NCBI RefSeq assembly: GCF_019458025.1
Contig: NZ_JAHZUY010000001.1
Coordinates: 62,001 to 126,000 of the forward strand
DNA length: 64,000 nt
Direction of reading: 5' to 3'
Source of the DNA: Caldovatus aquaticus
Lineage (GTDB): Bacteria; Pseudomonadota; Alphaproteobacteria; Acetobacterales; Acetobacteraceae
Shown here piece after piece: positions 26,000-34,435 of the stretch. How positions within the stretch are numbered: the first letter of the stretch is position 1; every line of letters starts with the position of its first letter. The notes below the pieces were generated by a model that did not search any database, was not told where the DNA came from, and was given only the letters and a program-made list of their open reading frames with translations. The translations under genes and the position numbers were made by a program.

Positions 26000-26401
26000 T
26001 CAGAGGCGCTGCTCCTCGTCGGTGATCGAGTAGCCGAGCTCGGCGAGCCCCTGCTCGATGAGGTCGCCGAGGTTGGGGGTCTCGATCAGGTAGTCCACCG
26101 TGCGGCGGTTGCGCGCCTCGCGCGCCGCGGCAAGCGCGGGCAGCCATTCGCTCGCCGCGTAGTCGCCGCGCCCGATCCAGACCAGGGCGAGAACCTCGGC
26201 GAGCTCGTCCTCGTTCAGGCTTTCGAGCGCGGCCCGCAGCTCGTCGCCGGTGGGGTTGTCGGAGGTGTCCTCCAGCACCGAGAACTCGCGGTCGTCGGCC
26301 GGGTTGGACCCCTCCTCCAGCCCCTCCGGCTCCACCTCGGCGTCGAACTCCCGCGCCTTCACGACGAGGTAGGCAAGCTTCTCCAGCGACGTCGAGAGCA
26401 T
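26000..26401 (-). CDS. DUF3775 family protein
   Basis: The 133-residue acidic protein matches DUF3775. The N-terminal helix is [20 protein letters not shown], and a central acidic stretch ends in [20 protein letters not shown]. The [20 protein letters not shown] block and the C-terminal [19 protein letters not shown] follow. The function of the family is not known. The start at 26401 has a strong CAGGAGG ribosome site; an upstream in-frame ATG at 26455 lies inside the FNR-like box and was rejected. It is the first gene of the DUF3775-nadE-nrdJ unit. DUF3775 genes are often seen with low-oxygen genes, in keeping with this context. Confidence 0.85.
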   Translation of the reverse strand: MLSTSLEKLAYLVVKAREFDAEVEPEGLEEGSNPADDREFSVLEDTSDNPTGDELRAALESLNEDELAEVLALVWIGRGDYAASEWLPALAAAREARNRRTVDYLIETPNLGDLIEQGLAELGYSITDEEQRL

Positions 26402-26454
26402 GGCGGGCCTCCTGGGATGCCGACCGATCCTCTCCGCCACAGCTAGGCCCGGCA

Positions 26455-26468
26455 CTGATCTGCCTCAA
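26455..26468. promoter_or_regulatory. FNR/FixK-like palindrome upstream of the DUF3775-nadE-nrdJ unit
   Basis: Read leftward, TTGAG-GCAG-ATCAG matches 8 of 10 positions of the FNR/FixK consensus. Its centre is about 60 bases before the DUF3775 start. A GAGGAT -10-like hexamer at 26427-26432 fits an activator centred near -41.5. Confidence 0.5.
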
Positions 26469-26540
26469 CACCGCACCATGTCGCGGGGCGGCCGCTCGCG
26501 TTTCCGTGCGCCCCCTGGCCGGGCGGCCGGCGCCCGCCGC

Positions 26541-27659
26541 TCAGCCTTCGCCGGGCCGGGCGACGAGGAGGTGTCCGTGGCCGCCCTCCGCCCGCACCCG
26601 GACGCCGAACCGGCGGCTCTCGCGGTCGAGCCGCTCGGCCAGCCAGCGGACGTCGTCCGCCGCCGGGCGGTTCAGCCGCATCCGCCCGATCCGGAACGGG
26701 GCCAGCGTCAGCCCGAGCAGCTCCCCCGTCGCGCGGGAGAGCCGCGGCAGGTAGAGCACCGCGAGATCGCCCCGGAACTCCTCGTAGCCGCCGATGCCCT
26801 CGTAGTCGTTGAGGAAGTCGCCGGCGCCGTAGAGGATGAGCCGGTTCCGGTGGATCTCGAGGCCCTGGGCGTGGTGCGAGGAGTGGCCGTGGACCAGGGC
26901 GAACCCGGCCTGGTCCAGCAGGGCGTGCGCGAAACGCCGGAACGCGGGCGGGATGTCGTAGCCCCAGTTCGGCCCCCAGTGGATCGAGGCGATGGCGATG
27001 TCGCCGGGCCGCCGCGCGGCGCGCACCGCTTCGGCGATCCGCGCGACGGTGGCATCCGAGAGGTCGCGCAGCAGATGGACGCCGGGCCTGCCGGGCCCCG
27101 CCGCCCAGTCCGGCGGGATCCCGCTGGTCGGCGAGCCGTAGGCGAACACCAGCAGCCGGCCGCTGCCGGCCGGCGCCAGCGCGATCGCCGCGGGCGCCGC
27201 CGCCTGCGCGAGGTCGCGCCCGGCTCCGGCGGTGTGCACCCCGGCCCGCTCCAGCGTTTCCAGCGTCTCCAGCAGGCCGGCGACGCCCCAGTCGAGCACG
27301 TGGTTGTTCGCCAGCACGCAGCACTCGATCCCGGCAGCGCGCAGGCAGCCCACGTTGTCCGGATGCATGCGGTAGTTGATCCCCTTGGGCTCGAACGCCT
27401 CGCTCGTCGTCACGCTGGTCTCGAGATTGACGATCCGCGCGTCCGCCTGGCGCATCGTCTCCAGGGCGTCGCCCCAGACGTAGGCGAAGCCGACCGGGCG
27501 CGGGATCGGGCCGTTCGCGCGCTCGGCGAGCGCGACATAGGTCAGGGCCGAGCGCACATGGGGCTCGTGCAGCGTCGGCTCGCTCGGATGCGGCAGGATC
27601 TGGTCCACGCCGCGCCCGAGCATCACGTCGCCGGTCAGCGCCAGGGTGATCGTGTCCAT
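26541..27659 (-). CDS. CapA-family metallophosphatase-like protein
   Basis: The 372-residue protein has the CapA/PgsA calcineurin-like fold. The N-terminal motif TLALTGDVMLGRGVD supplies metal-binding Asp, VNLETSVT follows near residue 76, and VLANNHVLDWGVAGLLET near 113 is the hallmark NNH block. IHWGPNWGYDIPP and LVHGHSSHHAQGLE carry the later histidines. CapA proteins act in poly-gamma-glutamate synthesis in some bacteria, but many stand-alone members are of unknown function. No capB/capC partners are nearby. There is no signal peptide. The start at 27659 was selected because an in-frame extension to 28088 is arginine-rich and non-coding in appearance. Confidence 0.88.
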   Translation of the reverse strand: MDTITLALTGDVMLGRGVDQILPHPSEPTLHEPHVRSALTYVALAERANGPIPRPVGFAYVWGDALETMRQADARIVNLETSVTTSEAFEPKGINYRMHPDNVGCLRAAGIECCVLANNHVLDWGVAGLLETLETLERAGVHTAGAGRDLAQAAAPAAIALAPAGSGRLLVFAYGSPTSGIPPDWAAGPGRPGVHLLRDLSDATVARIAEAVRAARRPGDIAIASIHWGPNWGYDIPPAFRRFAHALLDQAGFALVHGHSSHHAQGLEIHRNRLILYGAGDFLNDYEGIGGYEEFRGDLAVLYLPRLSRATGELLGLTLAPFRIGRMRLNRPAADDVRWLAERLDRESRRFGVRVRAEGGHGHLLVARPGEG

Positions 27660-28432
27660 GCTTCCTCCGCGGCTTCCCGCTGCCGGAGTCCCGGTCGCGG
27701 CCGCCCGGCCGGGCGGCGCGGGGGCGATCCGCCGCCAGCCCCCCGCCGGAGCGCGAGAACGGCACGCCGTGGCAGCGCGCGGCGGCCGGCCGCGTCCGCG
27801 CCCGCCGGGCGGCGGAGCAGGGCCGGTTCCGCCGCGATGCCTGCAGGCAGCGGCCCCAGCCCGGAGCGCCGCGCGGGAGGGACCGCCCGACCGGCCCCTC
27901 GGATCGCAGCCGACCTTGCGGCTCTTGCCGCTCGGCGGGCATTGGCCCCGGTCAGTTCGGCCGGCCCGGGCACGAGGCGCACGCCCCGCGCGAGGCGCGG
28001 AAGAGGCGAGCAGGCGGGACCGACGACGCCATACGCGTTGTGTCCATCGGCCACCGCCCAGCGTGCGCGGGGTCGTGGCGGCAGGCAAGCGGGTGCGCGC
28101 CGGGCCCGCGCGGCGGCCTTCCGACGCGCGGGGCCTGCGCCGCGCTCCCCGACCGGCCGCGGGCGCGGAAGGTCGAAGGGCCGGGGCCCACCGTCCACGG
28201 TCCGGGCCAGGGCCGCGGCGGCGCGCTCGTGGCGGTCGGCGGGCCGCCGCGCCGGGTGCGGCCGGTCACCGGCCTCTTAAGGTCCTCCGAGGGTGCGGAG
28301 CTGCGGACGGAGGCCGCATGGGCCGCGCCGCGCGCAGCACGACCGACCGGAAGGCCAGATCGCCGGAAAGGGCGCGCGCTCCGCGCCACCTCCACCCGCC
28401 CGCGATCGGCGCTCGGTGCAGGAAGCGAAAGG
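27660..28432. other. 773 bp region without a recognisable gene
   Basis: Frames on both strands are open in places but give arginine/proline/alanine-rich translations without domains or ribosome sites. A slightly less GC-rich patch (CATACGCGTTGTGTCC) near 28030 could hold a promoter for the leftward CapA gene. No repeat, tRNA or mobile element was seen. It may be decayed coding DNA. Confidence 0.4.
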
Positions 28433-28505
28433 TGCCCAGGGGCGGAATCGAACCACCGACACTGCGATTTTCAGTCGCATGCTCTACCAACTGAGCTACC
28501 TGGGC
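28433..28505 (-). tRNA. tRNA-Phe (anticodon GAA)
   Basis: The reverse strand folds as a complete cloverleaf: acceptor GCCCAGG / CCTGGGC, D-arm GCTCAGTTGGTAGAGC, anticodon stem-loop GCGACTGAAAATCGC with GAA, and T-arm GGTTCGATTCC. The discriminator is A. The genome continues CCT, so the terminal CCA is not fully encoded and would be added by the CCA enzyme. The extended reverse-strand ORF through it is an artefact of the tRNA. It follows yacG, as in many alphaproteobacteria. Confidence 0.97.
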
Positions 28506-28515
28506 CCAGGAGCAC

Positions 28516-28536
28516 CCGGACCTGCGGCGGGTCCGG
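28516..28536 (-). terminator. hairpin between yacG and tRNA-Phe
   Basis: CCGGACC / GGTCCGG with a 7-base loop forms a perfect 7 bp stem. It can extend by three further pairs past a bulged C. It lies after yacG and just ahead of the tRNA on the same strand. It could end the infA-yacG transcript or mark the tRNA leader. Confidence 0.35.
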
Positions 28537-28647
28537 TGCGGCAGAGGCCCGCGCAATAGCCGAGGCCGCGCAACCTGTCCAGCCATCCGGCGCCGCGGGC
28601 AGGCGCGCACCTGTCCGCCTGGCCGCCGTCGCAGCGCGGCCGCCCGG

Positions 28648-28866
28648 TCAGCGATCCCACGGCTCGTCCTCCGCCCCGCCGGAGGTCGGCGGCGCGTCCT
28701 CGGTGGGGAGGGCATAGGCGCCGGCCAGCCAGCGCCCCAGGTCGATCTGCGCGCAGCGCGCGGAGCAGAAGGGGCGATACGGCGCCGCCGGCTCCCGCCC
28801 GCAGATCGGGCACCGCCCGCGCCCGCCCCGCGGCCGCGCCGGCCCGCCCCGCTCAGCCTCGTCCAT
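28648..28866 (-). CDS. yacG: DNA gyrase inhibitor YacG (zinc-binding)
   Basis: The 72-residue zinc-ribbon protein has CPICGREPAAPYRPFCSARC, giving the four Cys ligands CxxC...CxxxC. IDLGRWLAGAYALPT, the conserved second half, follows. YacG binds gyrase B and blocks its DNA binding. Size and motif match the family. Its start lies 14 bases inside the end of the RNase E/G gene, indicating coupling. This order (infA, maf, rng, yacG) is conserved in many alphaproteobacteria. Confidence 0.95.
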   Translation of the reverse strand: MDEAERGGPARPRGGRGRCPICGREPAAPYRPFCSARCAQIDLGRWLAGAYALPTEDAPPTSGGAEDEPWDR

Positions 28867-30094
28867 CGCCGCCCGCCTCCTCGACCACCTCCGCTCCCGG
28901 TGAGATCGTGGGATCGGCGCGCAGTTCCAGCCCCTGGCCGAGCGCGGCGGCGCACTCGTCGAGCGCCCCCGGCCAGGCGCGCAGCGCCGCCACCACCGCC
29001 GGCGCCGCGCGCAGCGCGAGCGGCCGCCCGCTCCGGCGCGCCGCCGCCTCGCGCAGCACGCGCCGCAGCGCAGCGAGGCCCCGGGTCAGCGGCGAGGGCT
29101 CCGGCCAGCCGAGCACCTCGTGCAGCGGCGCATGCACCCGCGTGCGCACGATCTCGGCGAAGCCGAGGCCGGTCAGGCCCACCAGCCGGGCCAGCGGATC
29201 GGCGGCGAGGGCGGCACGCAGCCGTTCCAGCAGCGGCCCGCGCCGGCCCCGCCGCGCGGCGAGCCCCGCGAGGTCGAGGAAGATCGCGCCCCCCAGCCGG
29301 CGCAGCCGGATCTGCCGCGCCGCCTCCTCCACGGCCGCCTGGTTCAGCGCCTCCTGCGCCCGCCGGTCGCGCGCGCCGGCGGCGCTGCCGGCGTCCACGT
29401 CCATCGCCACCAGGGCCGGCGTCGGGTGGATCAGCAGCCGTCCGCCGCCGGGCAGCGGCACCTCGGGGCCGGAGAGGGTCTCGATCTCCGCCTCGAGCGC
29501 CTCGTCGAAGGCGGGGCCGGAGAGCAGCCGCACCCGCGCCGGGCCCAGCGCGCCGCGCAGCCGCGCCGCGAGCGCCGCGTCGTCGGTCTCCACCACCGCC
29601 CGCGAGTGGACGAGGGCGAGGCGCAGCGCCGCCTCCGGCGCCCGCCGCAGCAGCGCCGGGGCGGGCGCCGCCACGGCGGCGGCGAGCGCGGCCTCCTCCT
29701 CCGTCAGCTGGGCGGTGACGCGCGGCCCCTTGCCGCCCTGCGCCGCGCGGATGACGCGCACCGCCAGGACCTGACCCTCGCGCAGCACGCGACGGAGCGG
29801 CGGACGCGGTCCGGGCTGCGCCGCCCCTGCCGCCTCGGCCTCCGGCAGGAAGCCGGTCTCGCCGCCGGCCAGCTCCACGAAGGCGCCGCCCATCGCGGGC
29901 GCGAGCGCAACGACGCGGGCCCGGTGGAGGTCGCCGATCCCCTCCGGCCGGGCCGGCCGTTCCACCTCGTAATCCAGCAGCGTCGCGCCGCCGGCGCCGA
30001 GCACCGCGATGCGCCGCTCGCCCGGCCCGGCGCTGACGCGGATCAGGGCGCCGCCGCCCGTCCCGGCGGCGGGCCGCTGCGCGCGCGCGCTCAC
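28853..30094 (-). CDS. rng: ribonuclease E/G family protein, short form
   Basis: The 413-residue protein resembles RNase G/CafA. GIGDLHRARVVALAPAMGGA and FVELAGGETGFLPEAE match the S1-like region. The DNase-I-like catalytic part has LVAMDVDAGS with the metal-binding Asp, and then RRLGGAIFLDLAGLA. It is expected to process or degrade RNA in the cytosol. The segment FAEIVRTRVHAPLHEVLG would normally be followed by the Cys-rich Zn-link (CPxC) that joins RNase E/G protomers, but no such cysteines are present. The C-terminus ends soon after. It starts at a GTG overlapping the maf stop (GTGA). Confidence 0.85.
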   Translation of the reverse strand: MSARAQRPAAGTGGGALIRVSAGPGERRIAVLGAGGATLLDYEVERPARPEGIGDLHRARVVALAPAMGGAFVELAGGETGFLPEAEAAGAAQPGPRPPLRRVLREGQVLAVRVIRAAQGGKGPRVTAQLTEEEAALAAAVAAPAPALLRRAPEAALRLALVHSRAVVETDDAALAARLRGALGPARVRLLSGPAFDEALEAEIETLSGPEVPLPGGGRLLIHPTPALVAMDVDAGSAAGARDRRAQEALNQAAVEEAARQIRLRRLGGAIFLDLAGLAARRGRRGPLLERLRAALAADPLARLVGLTGLGFAEIVRTRVHAPLHEVLGWPEPSPLTRGLAALRRVLREAAARRSGRPLALRAAPAVVAALRAWPGALDECAAALGQGLELRADPTISPGAEVVEEAGGDGRG

Positions 30095-30690
30095 GGCCGG
30101 AGCCAGCCGACGCCGCGCAGCAATTGCGCCGTCTCGTACAGCGGCAGGCCGACCACGTTGGAGTAGGAGCCCGAGAGGAAGCGCACGAACGCCTCGGCCC
30201 GGCCCTGGATGGCGTAGCCCCCCGCCTTCCCCTGCCACTCGCCATGGGCGAGGTAGTCGGCGATCTGGGCCTCGGTCAGGCGCTGGAACAGCACGGTCGA
30301 GTCGGCGAGGCGCCGCAGCCGCCGGCCGTCCGGGAGGGCCAGCACGACCCCCGTGAACACGTGATGCCGCCGGCCCGAGAGCCGTTCCAGGCAGGCGCGC
30401 GCCTCCTGTTCGGTCTCCGCCTTCGGCAGGATGCGCCGGCCGACCCCGACCACGGTATCCGCCGCGAGGACCAGCGCCTCCGGCGCCAGGGCGGCGGCCG
30501 CCTCGGCCTTGGCGGCGGCGAGCCGGGCCGCGAGCTGGCGCGGCAGCTCCCCCTTGCGCGGGGTCTCGTCGATCGCGGTGGCGACGATCCGGTCGGGAAT
30601 GATGCCGATGCGGGCGAGCAGCGCCCGCCGGCGCGGACTGGCGGAGGCCAGCACCAGCGGCGGCCGTTCGCGGCCGCACCCGACGCCCAT
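30091..30690 (-). CDS. maf: Maf-family nucleotide pyrophosphatase
   Basis: The 199-residue protein has the Maf signature LVLASASPRRRALLARIG at residues 12-29, IDETPRKGE near 43, and LAADTVVGVGRRILPKAETE near 75 with the catalytic Asp and Lys. FTGVVLALPDG and YAIQGRAEAFV follow. Maf proteins hydrolyse dTTP, UTP or modified nucleotides to the monophosphate, acting as house-cleaning enzymes or in septum control. It overlaps the downstream RNase G start by 4 bases and follows infA by 31 bases, so it is in the same operon. Confidence 0.95.
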   Translation of the reverse strand: MGVGCGRERPPLVLASASPRRRALLARIGIIPDRIVATAIDETPRKGELPRQLAARLAAAKAEAAAALAPEALVLAADTVVGVGRRILPKAETEQEARACLERLSGRRHHVFTGVVLALPDGRRLRRLADSTVLFQRLTEAQIADYLAHGEWQGKAGGYAIQGRAEAFVRFLSGSYSNVVGLPLYETAQLLRGVGWLRP

Positions 30691-30721
30691 GGTCCGGTTC
30701 CGCCTGGCCGGAAGGGAGCCG

Positions 30722-30940
30722 CTACTTGTAGCGGAAGGTGATGCGACCCTTGGTGAGGTCGTAGGGCGTCATCTCGACGTTCACGCGGTCGCCGGCCAGC
30801 ACGCGGATGCGGTTCTTGCGCATCTTGCCGCTGGTGTGGGCGAGCACGATGTGGTCGTTGTCGAGCTTCACCCGGAACATGGCGTTCGGCAGCAGCTCCA
30901 CGACGGTGCCGCTGAACTCCATCATGTCTTCCTTGGACAT
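30722..30940 (-). CDS. infA: translation initiation factor IF-1
   Basis: The 72-residue S1-like OB-fold protein reads [20 protein letters not shown], then [40 protein letters not shown] and GRITFRYK. This is essentially the full-length bacterial IF-1. It binds the ribosomal A site during initiation. The start at 30940 was chosen because an upstream in-frame ATG at 31069 would add a non-homologous leader. It is the first gene of the infA-maf-rng-yacG unit. Confidence 0.98.
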   Translation of the reverse strand: MSKEDMMEFSGTVVELLPNAMFRVKLDNDHIVLAHTSGKMRKNRIRVLAGDRVNVEMTPYDLTKGRITFRYK

Positions 30941-31114
30941 CAGGATCCTTCTTCGCGGTCGGGCATGGTCGGTCGCGGCGGTCCGGCCGGGCGGCGGGCG
31001 CGGGCCGCGCGTCGCGAGCGGGGGGTGACCGGCGCCGCGAAAGATGAGTGGGGCGCGGGGCGGGGTCAAGCGCGGGGGCCGGCCGGCGCGGGCCGTCCCC
31101 TGCCCCGCCGCCGG

Positions 31115-32416
31115 CTAGGCCCGGCGCCCCGGCAGCCGCGCCGCCACGCTGCGCGCGTGCGCGTCGAGCCCCTCGGCCTCCGCCAGCGCCACCGCCGCCG
31201 GGCCGATCGCGGCGAGGCCGGCCCGGTCGGCCTCCACCCAGGTGGTGCGCTTGAGGAAGTCGAACACGGAGAGTCCGGAGGCGAAGCGCGCCGTGCGCCC
31301 GGTCGGCAGCACGTGGTTCGGGCCGGCGACGTAGTCGCCGAGCGCCTCCGGGCAGAAGCGGCCCAGGAAGGCGGCGCCGGCGTGGCGGATGCGGGCGAGC
31401 ACGGCGCGCGGCTCGGCGAGCATGAGCTGCAGGTGCTCGGGCGCGAGGCGGTTCACCAGCGCCGCCGCCTCCGTCCAGTCGCGCACCAGGATCACCGCGC
31501 CGTGGCGGCGCCAGCTCTCGCCGGCGATCGCGGCCCGCGGCAGGGCGGCGAGCTCGGCCTCCACCGCCGCGACGACGGCGTCGGCGAATCCGGCGTCGTC
31601 GGCGATCAGGATGGACTGCGCCGCCTCGTCGTGCTCGGCCTGGGCGAGCAGGTCGAGCGCGACATGGCGCGGGTCGTTCGCGGCGTCGGCGAGGACCACC
31701 ACCTCCGACGGGCCGGCGATCGAATCGATGCCGACGCGGCCGAAGACCTGGCGCTTCGCCTCCGCCACATAGGCGTTGCCGGGGCCGACGATGCGGTCCA
31801 CCGGGGCGAGGCTCTCCGTGCCCCAGGCCAGGGCCGCGACCGCCTGCGCGCCGCCGAGGCGCCAGATCTCGGAGACCCCGGCGCGCCGCGCCGCAGCGAG
31901 GACCAGCGGGTTGAGCGCGCCGTCCGGCGCCGGCACGCACATGGCGAGGCGCGGCACCCCGGCGACCCGCGCCGGGATCGCGTTCATCAGCACCGAGGAG
32001 GGATAGGCGGCCTTGCCGCCCGGCACGTAGAGCCCGACCGCGTCGAGCGGCGTCCAGCGCAGGCCGAGGCAGAGGCCCGTCTCGTCGCGCAGCTCCAGAT
32101 CGCGCGGCATCTGCGCGCGGTGGAAGGCCTCGATCCGCCGGGCGGCGAGGTCGAGGGCGGCGCGCAGGTCGGCGGGCACGGTGCGCAGCGCCGCCTCGAC
32201 CTCCTCCTCGGCGACGCGCAGCGCCGCGGGTCCGGCCGGGCGCCAGCGGTCGAAGCGGGCGGTGTACTCGACGAGCGCCGCATCGCCCCGCGCGCGCACC
32301 TCGGCGATGATCGCCGCCACCGCCGCGTCCACGCGCGCCGTCGTCTCGCGCGCCTGCGCGAGCAGCGCGGCGAAGCCGGCCTCGAAGCCCGGATCGGCGG
32401 TGGAGAGGCGGATCAT
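31115..32416 (-). CDS. hisD: histidinol dehydrogenase
   Basis: The 433-residue enzyme catalyses the last two steps of histidine synthesis, oxidising L-histidinol to histidine with NAD+. Characteristic stretches are VGLYVPGGKAAYPSSVLM near residue 128 and VDRIVGPGNAYVAEAKRQVF near 200. GIDSIAGPSEVVVLAD follows near 225, then QAEHDEAAQSILI with a Glu/His pair and LAPEHLQLM. The C-terminal YVAGPNHVLPTGRTARF carries a zinc ligand. Length is the family norm. Its ATG overlaps the stop of hisG in an ATGA, so the two histidine genes are coupled. Confidence 0.97.
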   Translation of the reverse strand: MIRLSTADPGFEAGFAALLAQARETTARVDAAVAAIIAEVRARGDAALVEYTARFDRWRPAGPAALRVAEEEVEAALRTVPADLRAALDLAARRIEAFHRAQMPRDLELRDETGLCLGLRWTPLDAVGLYVPGGKAAYPSSVLMNAIPARVAGVPRLAMCVPAPDGALNPLVLAAARRAGVSEIWRLGGAQAVAALAWGTESLAPVDRIVGPGNAYVAEAKRQVFGRVGIDSIAGPSEVVVLADAANDPRHVALDLLAQAEHDEAAQSILIADDAGFADAVVAAVEAELAALPRAAIAGESWRRHGAVILVRDWTEAAALVNRLAPEHLQLMLAEPRAVLARIRHAGAAFLGRFCPEALGDYVAGPNHVLPTGRTARFASGLSVFDFLKRTTWVEADRAGLAAIGPAAVALAEAEGLDAHARSVAARLPGRRA

Positions 32417-33123
32417 CGCGCGCTCGCCGAGGCGAGCGCGGCGCGGAAGCGGGCGATCCAGCCGCCGATCACCTCCGGCCGGGTCTTCAGCGCCGTGCGG
32501 TTGACGATCAGGCGGGAGGTGACGTGCGCGATCACCTCCGTCTCCATGAGCCCGTTCGCCTTCAGGGTCGCGCCGGTCTGCACCAGGTCGACGATCAGCC
32601 GCGCGAGGCCGAGCGAGGGGGCGAGCTCCATCGCCCCGTTCAGCTCCACCACCTCCGCCTGCACGCCGCGCGCGGCGAAGTGGCGCTGGGCGATGTTCGG
32701 GTACTTGGTGGCGACGGTGACGCGCGACCAGCGGCTCGGGTCGTCGCGCCCGGCGAGCTCGGCGGGCTCGGCGACGCTGACGCGGCAGCGGCCGATGCCG
32801 AGGTCGAGCGGGGCGTAGATCTGGTCGTAGTCGAACTCCATCAGCACGTCGGCGCCGCAGACGCCGATCTGCGCCGCGCCGTGGGCGACGAAGGTCGCGA
32901 CGTCGAAGCTGCGCACCCGCACCACGTCGAGGGCGGGGTCGTCGGTCGGGAAGCGCAGGCGGCGGCTGTTCTCGTCGGCGTAGTCGGGCGCGGGGCGGAT
33001 GCCGGCGCGCGCGAGCAGCGGCGCCAGCTCGGACAGGATGCGGCCCTTCGGCACCGCCAGCACCAGCGTGCCGGAATCCGCCGGGGTCGCGGGATCGAGA
33101 GGGGTGGAGAGGGAGGTGTCCAT
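32413..33123 (-). CDS. hisG: ATP phosphoribosyltransferase, short form catalytic subunit
   Basis: The 236-residue protein performs the first step of histidine synthesis, condensing ATP with PRPP. LVLAVPKGRILSELAPLLARAG is at the N-terminus, GVCGADVLMEFDYDQIYAPLDLG near residue 92, and ATKYPNIAQRHFAARG near 145. The PRPP loop LVQTGATLKANGLMETE is near 185. The lack of the C-terminal regulatory domain marks the short form, which needs HisZ elsewhere. The start could be the ATG at 33123 or a GTG at 33138; neither has a strong ribosome site. It is followed by hisD with a 4-base overlap and preceded by murA 39 bases away. Confidence 0.95.
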   Translation of the reverse strand: MDTSLSTPLDPATPADSGTLVLAVPKGRILSELAPLLARAGIRPAPDYADENSRRLRFPTDDPALDVVRVRSFDVATFVAHGAAQIGVCGADVLMEFDYDQIYAPLDLGIGRCRVSVAEPAELAGRDDPSRWSRVTVATKYPNIAQRHFAARGVQAEVVELNGAMELAPSLGLARLIVDLVQTGATLKANGLMETEVIAHVTSRLIVNRTALKTRPEVIGGWIARFRAALASASAR

Positions 33124-33162
33124 GGGGGCGTCTAGCACAAGGCGGGCGCGTCTGTCCCGGGG

Positions 33163-34422
33163 TCAGCCGGGGATCCTCTCGATGTCGGCGCCGACGGCGG
33201 CGAGTTTCTGCTCCACCCGCTCATAGCCGCGGTCGAGATGATAGACGCGGCTGACGATCGTCTCACCTTCCGCCGCCAGGCCGGCAAGGATGAGCGAGAC
33301 GGAGGCGCGCAGGTCGGTCGCCATCACCGGCGCGCCGGACAGCTTCGGGACGCCGCGCACGATCGCCGAGGCCCCGTGCACGTTGATGCGCGCGCCCATG
33401 CGGTTCAGCTCCGGCACGTGCATGAAGCGGTTCTCGAAGATCGTCTCGGTCACCATCGCCGCGCCCTCGGCGACCGACATCAGCGCCATGAACTGCGCCT
33501 GCATGTCGGTGGCGAAGCCCGGGAAGGGCTCGGTCATCACGTCGGTGCCGCGCAGGCCGTCGAGGCGGGAGACGCGGATGCCGCCGGGCGCCTCCTCGAT
33601 CTCCACCCCGGCCTCGCGCAGGATGCGCGCGACCGCGCCGAGATGGTCGAGCCGCGCGCCCTCGAGCAGCACGGCGCCGCCGGTGATCGCCGCGGCGCAG
33701 GCGTAGGTCCCGGCCTCGATGCGGTCCGGGATCACCGCATGGGTCGCGGGGCCGAGGCGGCGCACGCCCTCGATCCGCAGCCGGTCGGTGCCGAGGCCCT
33801 CGATGCGCGCGCCCATCGCGATCAGGCAGCGCGCCAGGTCCTCGATCTCCGGCTCGCGCGCGGCGTTGACGAGCTCGGTCTCGCCCTCGGCGAGGGCGGC
33901 CGCCATCAGCAGGTTCTCGGTGGCGCCGACCGAGACCTGGGGGAAGAGGATGCGCGCGCCCCGGAGGCCGCGCGGCGCGCGGGCGTGGATGTAGCCGGCC
34001 TCGAGCGCGATCTCCGCGCCCATCTGCTCGAGGCCCTTGAGGTGGAGGTCCACAGGCCGCGTGCCGATGGCGCAGCCGCCGGGCAGCGAGACGCGCGCCT
34101 CGCCGTAGCGCGCGACCAGCGGGCCGAGCACGAGCACCGAGGCGCGCATCTTGCGCACGATGTCGTAGGGTGCGACCAGGCTGGCCGCGGCGCCCGAGAG
34201 GGTGAGCGTGCGCCCCGCCCGGTCGTGCGCGACCGAGAGGCCGTGCTGGGCGAGCAGCGCCGCCATGGTGGCGATGTCGGCGAGGTCGGGCACGTTGGTG
34301 AGCGTGAGCGGCCCGTCGGAGAGCAGCGCCGCGGCCATCAGCGGCAGCGCGGCGTTCTTCGCCCCGCTGATCGGGATGCGCCCCGCGAGCGGGCGGCCGC
34401 CGCGGATCCGGATGCGGTCCAT
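33163..34422 (-). CDS. murA: UDP-N-acetylglucosamine 1-carboxyvinyltransferase
   Basis: The 419-residue enzyme transfers enolpyruvate from PEP to UDP-GlcNAc, the first committed step of peptidoglycan synthesis. [20 protein letters not shown] and [17 protein letters not shown] form the N-terminal region with the catalytic Lys. [18 protein letters not shown] holds the active-site Cys attacked by fosfomycin, and [18 protein letters not shown] carries the catalytic Asp. [10 protein letters not shown] and the C-terminal [14 protein letters not shown] complete the fold. It begins 13 bases after dcd, and the his genes follow. Confidence 0.97.
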   Translation of the reverse strand: MDRIRIRGGRPLAGRIPISGAKNAALPLMAAALLSDGPLTLTNVPDLADIATMAALLAQHGLSVAHDRAGRTLTLSGAAASLVAPYDIVRKMRASVLVLGPLVARYGEARVSLPGGCAIGTRPVDLHLKGLEQMGAEIALEAGYIHARAPRGLRGARILFPQVSVGATENLLMAAALAEGETELVNAAREPEIEDLARCLIAMGARIEGLGTDRLRIEGVRRLGPATHAVIPDRIEAGTYACAAAITGGAVLLEGARLDHLGAVARILREAGVEIEEAPGGIRVSRLDGLRGTDVMTEPFPGFATDMQAQFMALMSVAEGAAMVTETIFENRFMHVPELNRMGARINVHGASAIVRGVPKLSGAPVMATDLRASVSLILAGLAAEGETIVSRVYHLDRGYERVEQKLAAVGADIERIPG

Positions 34423-34435
34423 CGCCCCGTCCCGC

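Noticed and set aside
26402-26540. Cobalamin riboswitch ahead of the B12-dependent reductase unit
   Set aside because: Only a GGCACTG fragment resembles part of a B12 box. The rest of the conserved structure is absent in the short 139 bp leader.
28266-30245. 659-codon reverse ORF containing QVAQLVEHATENRSVGG
   Set aside because: That peptide is the well-known artefact of translating a tRNA gene (here tRNA-Phe), and the rest overlaps rng and yacG in another frame.
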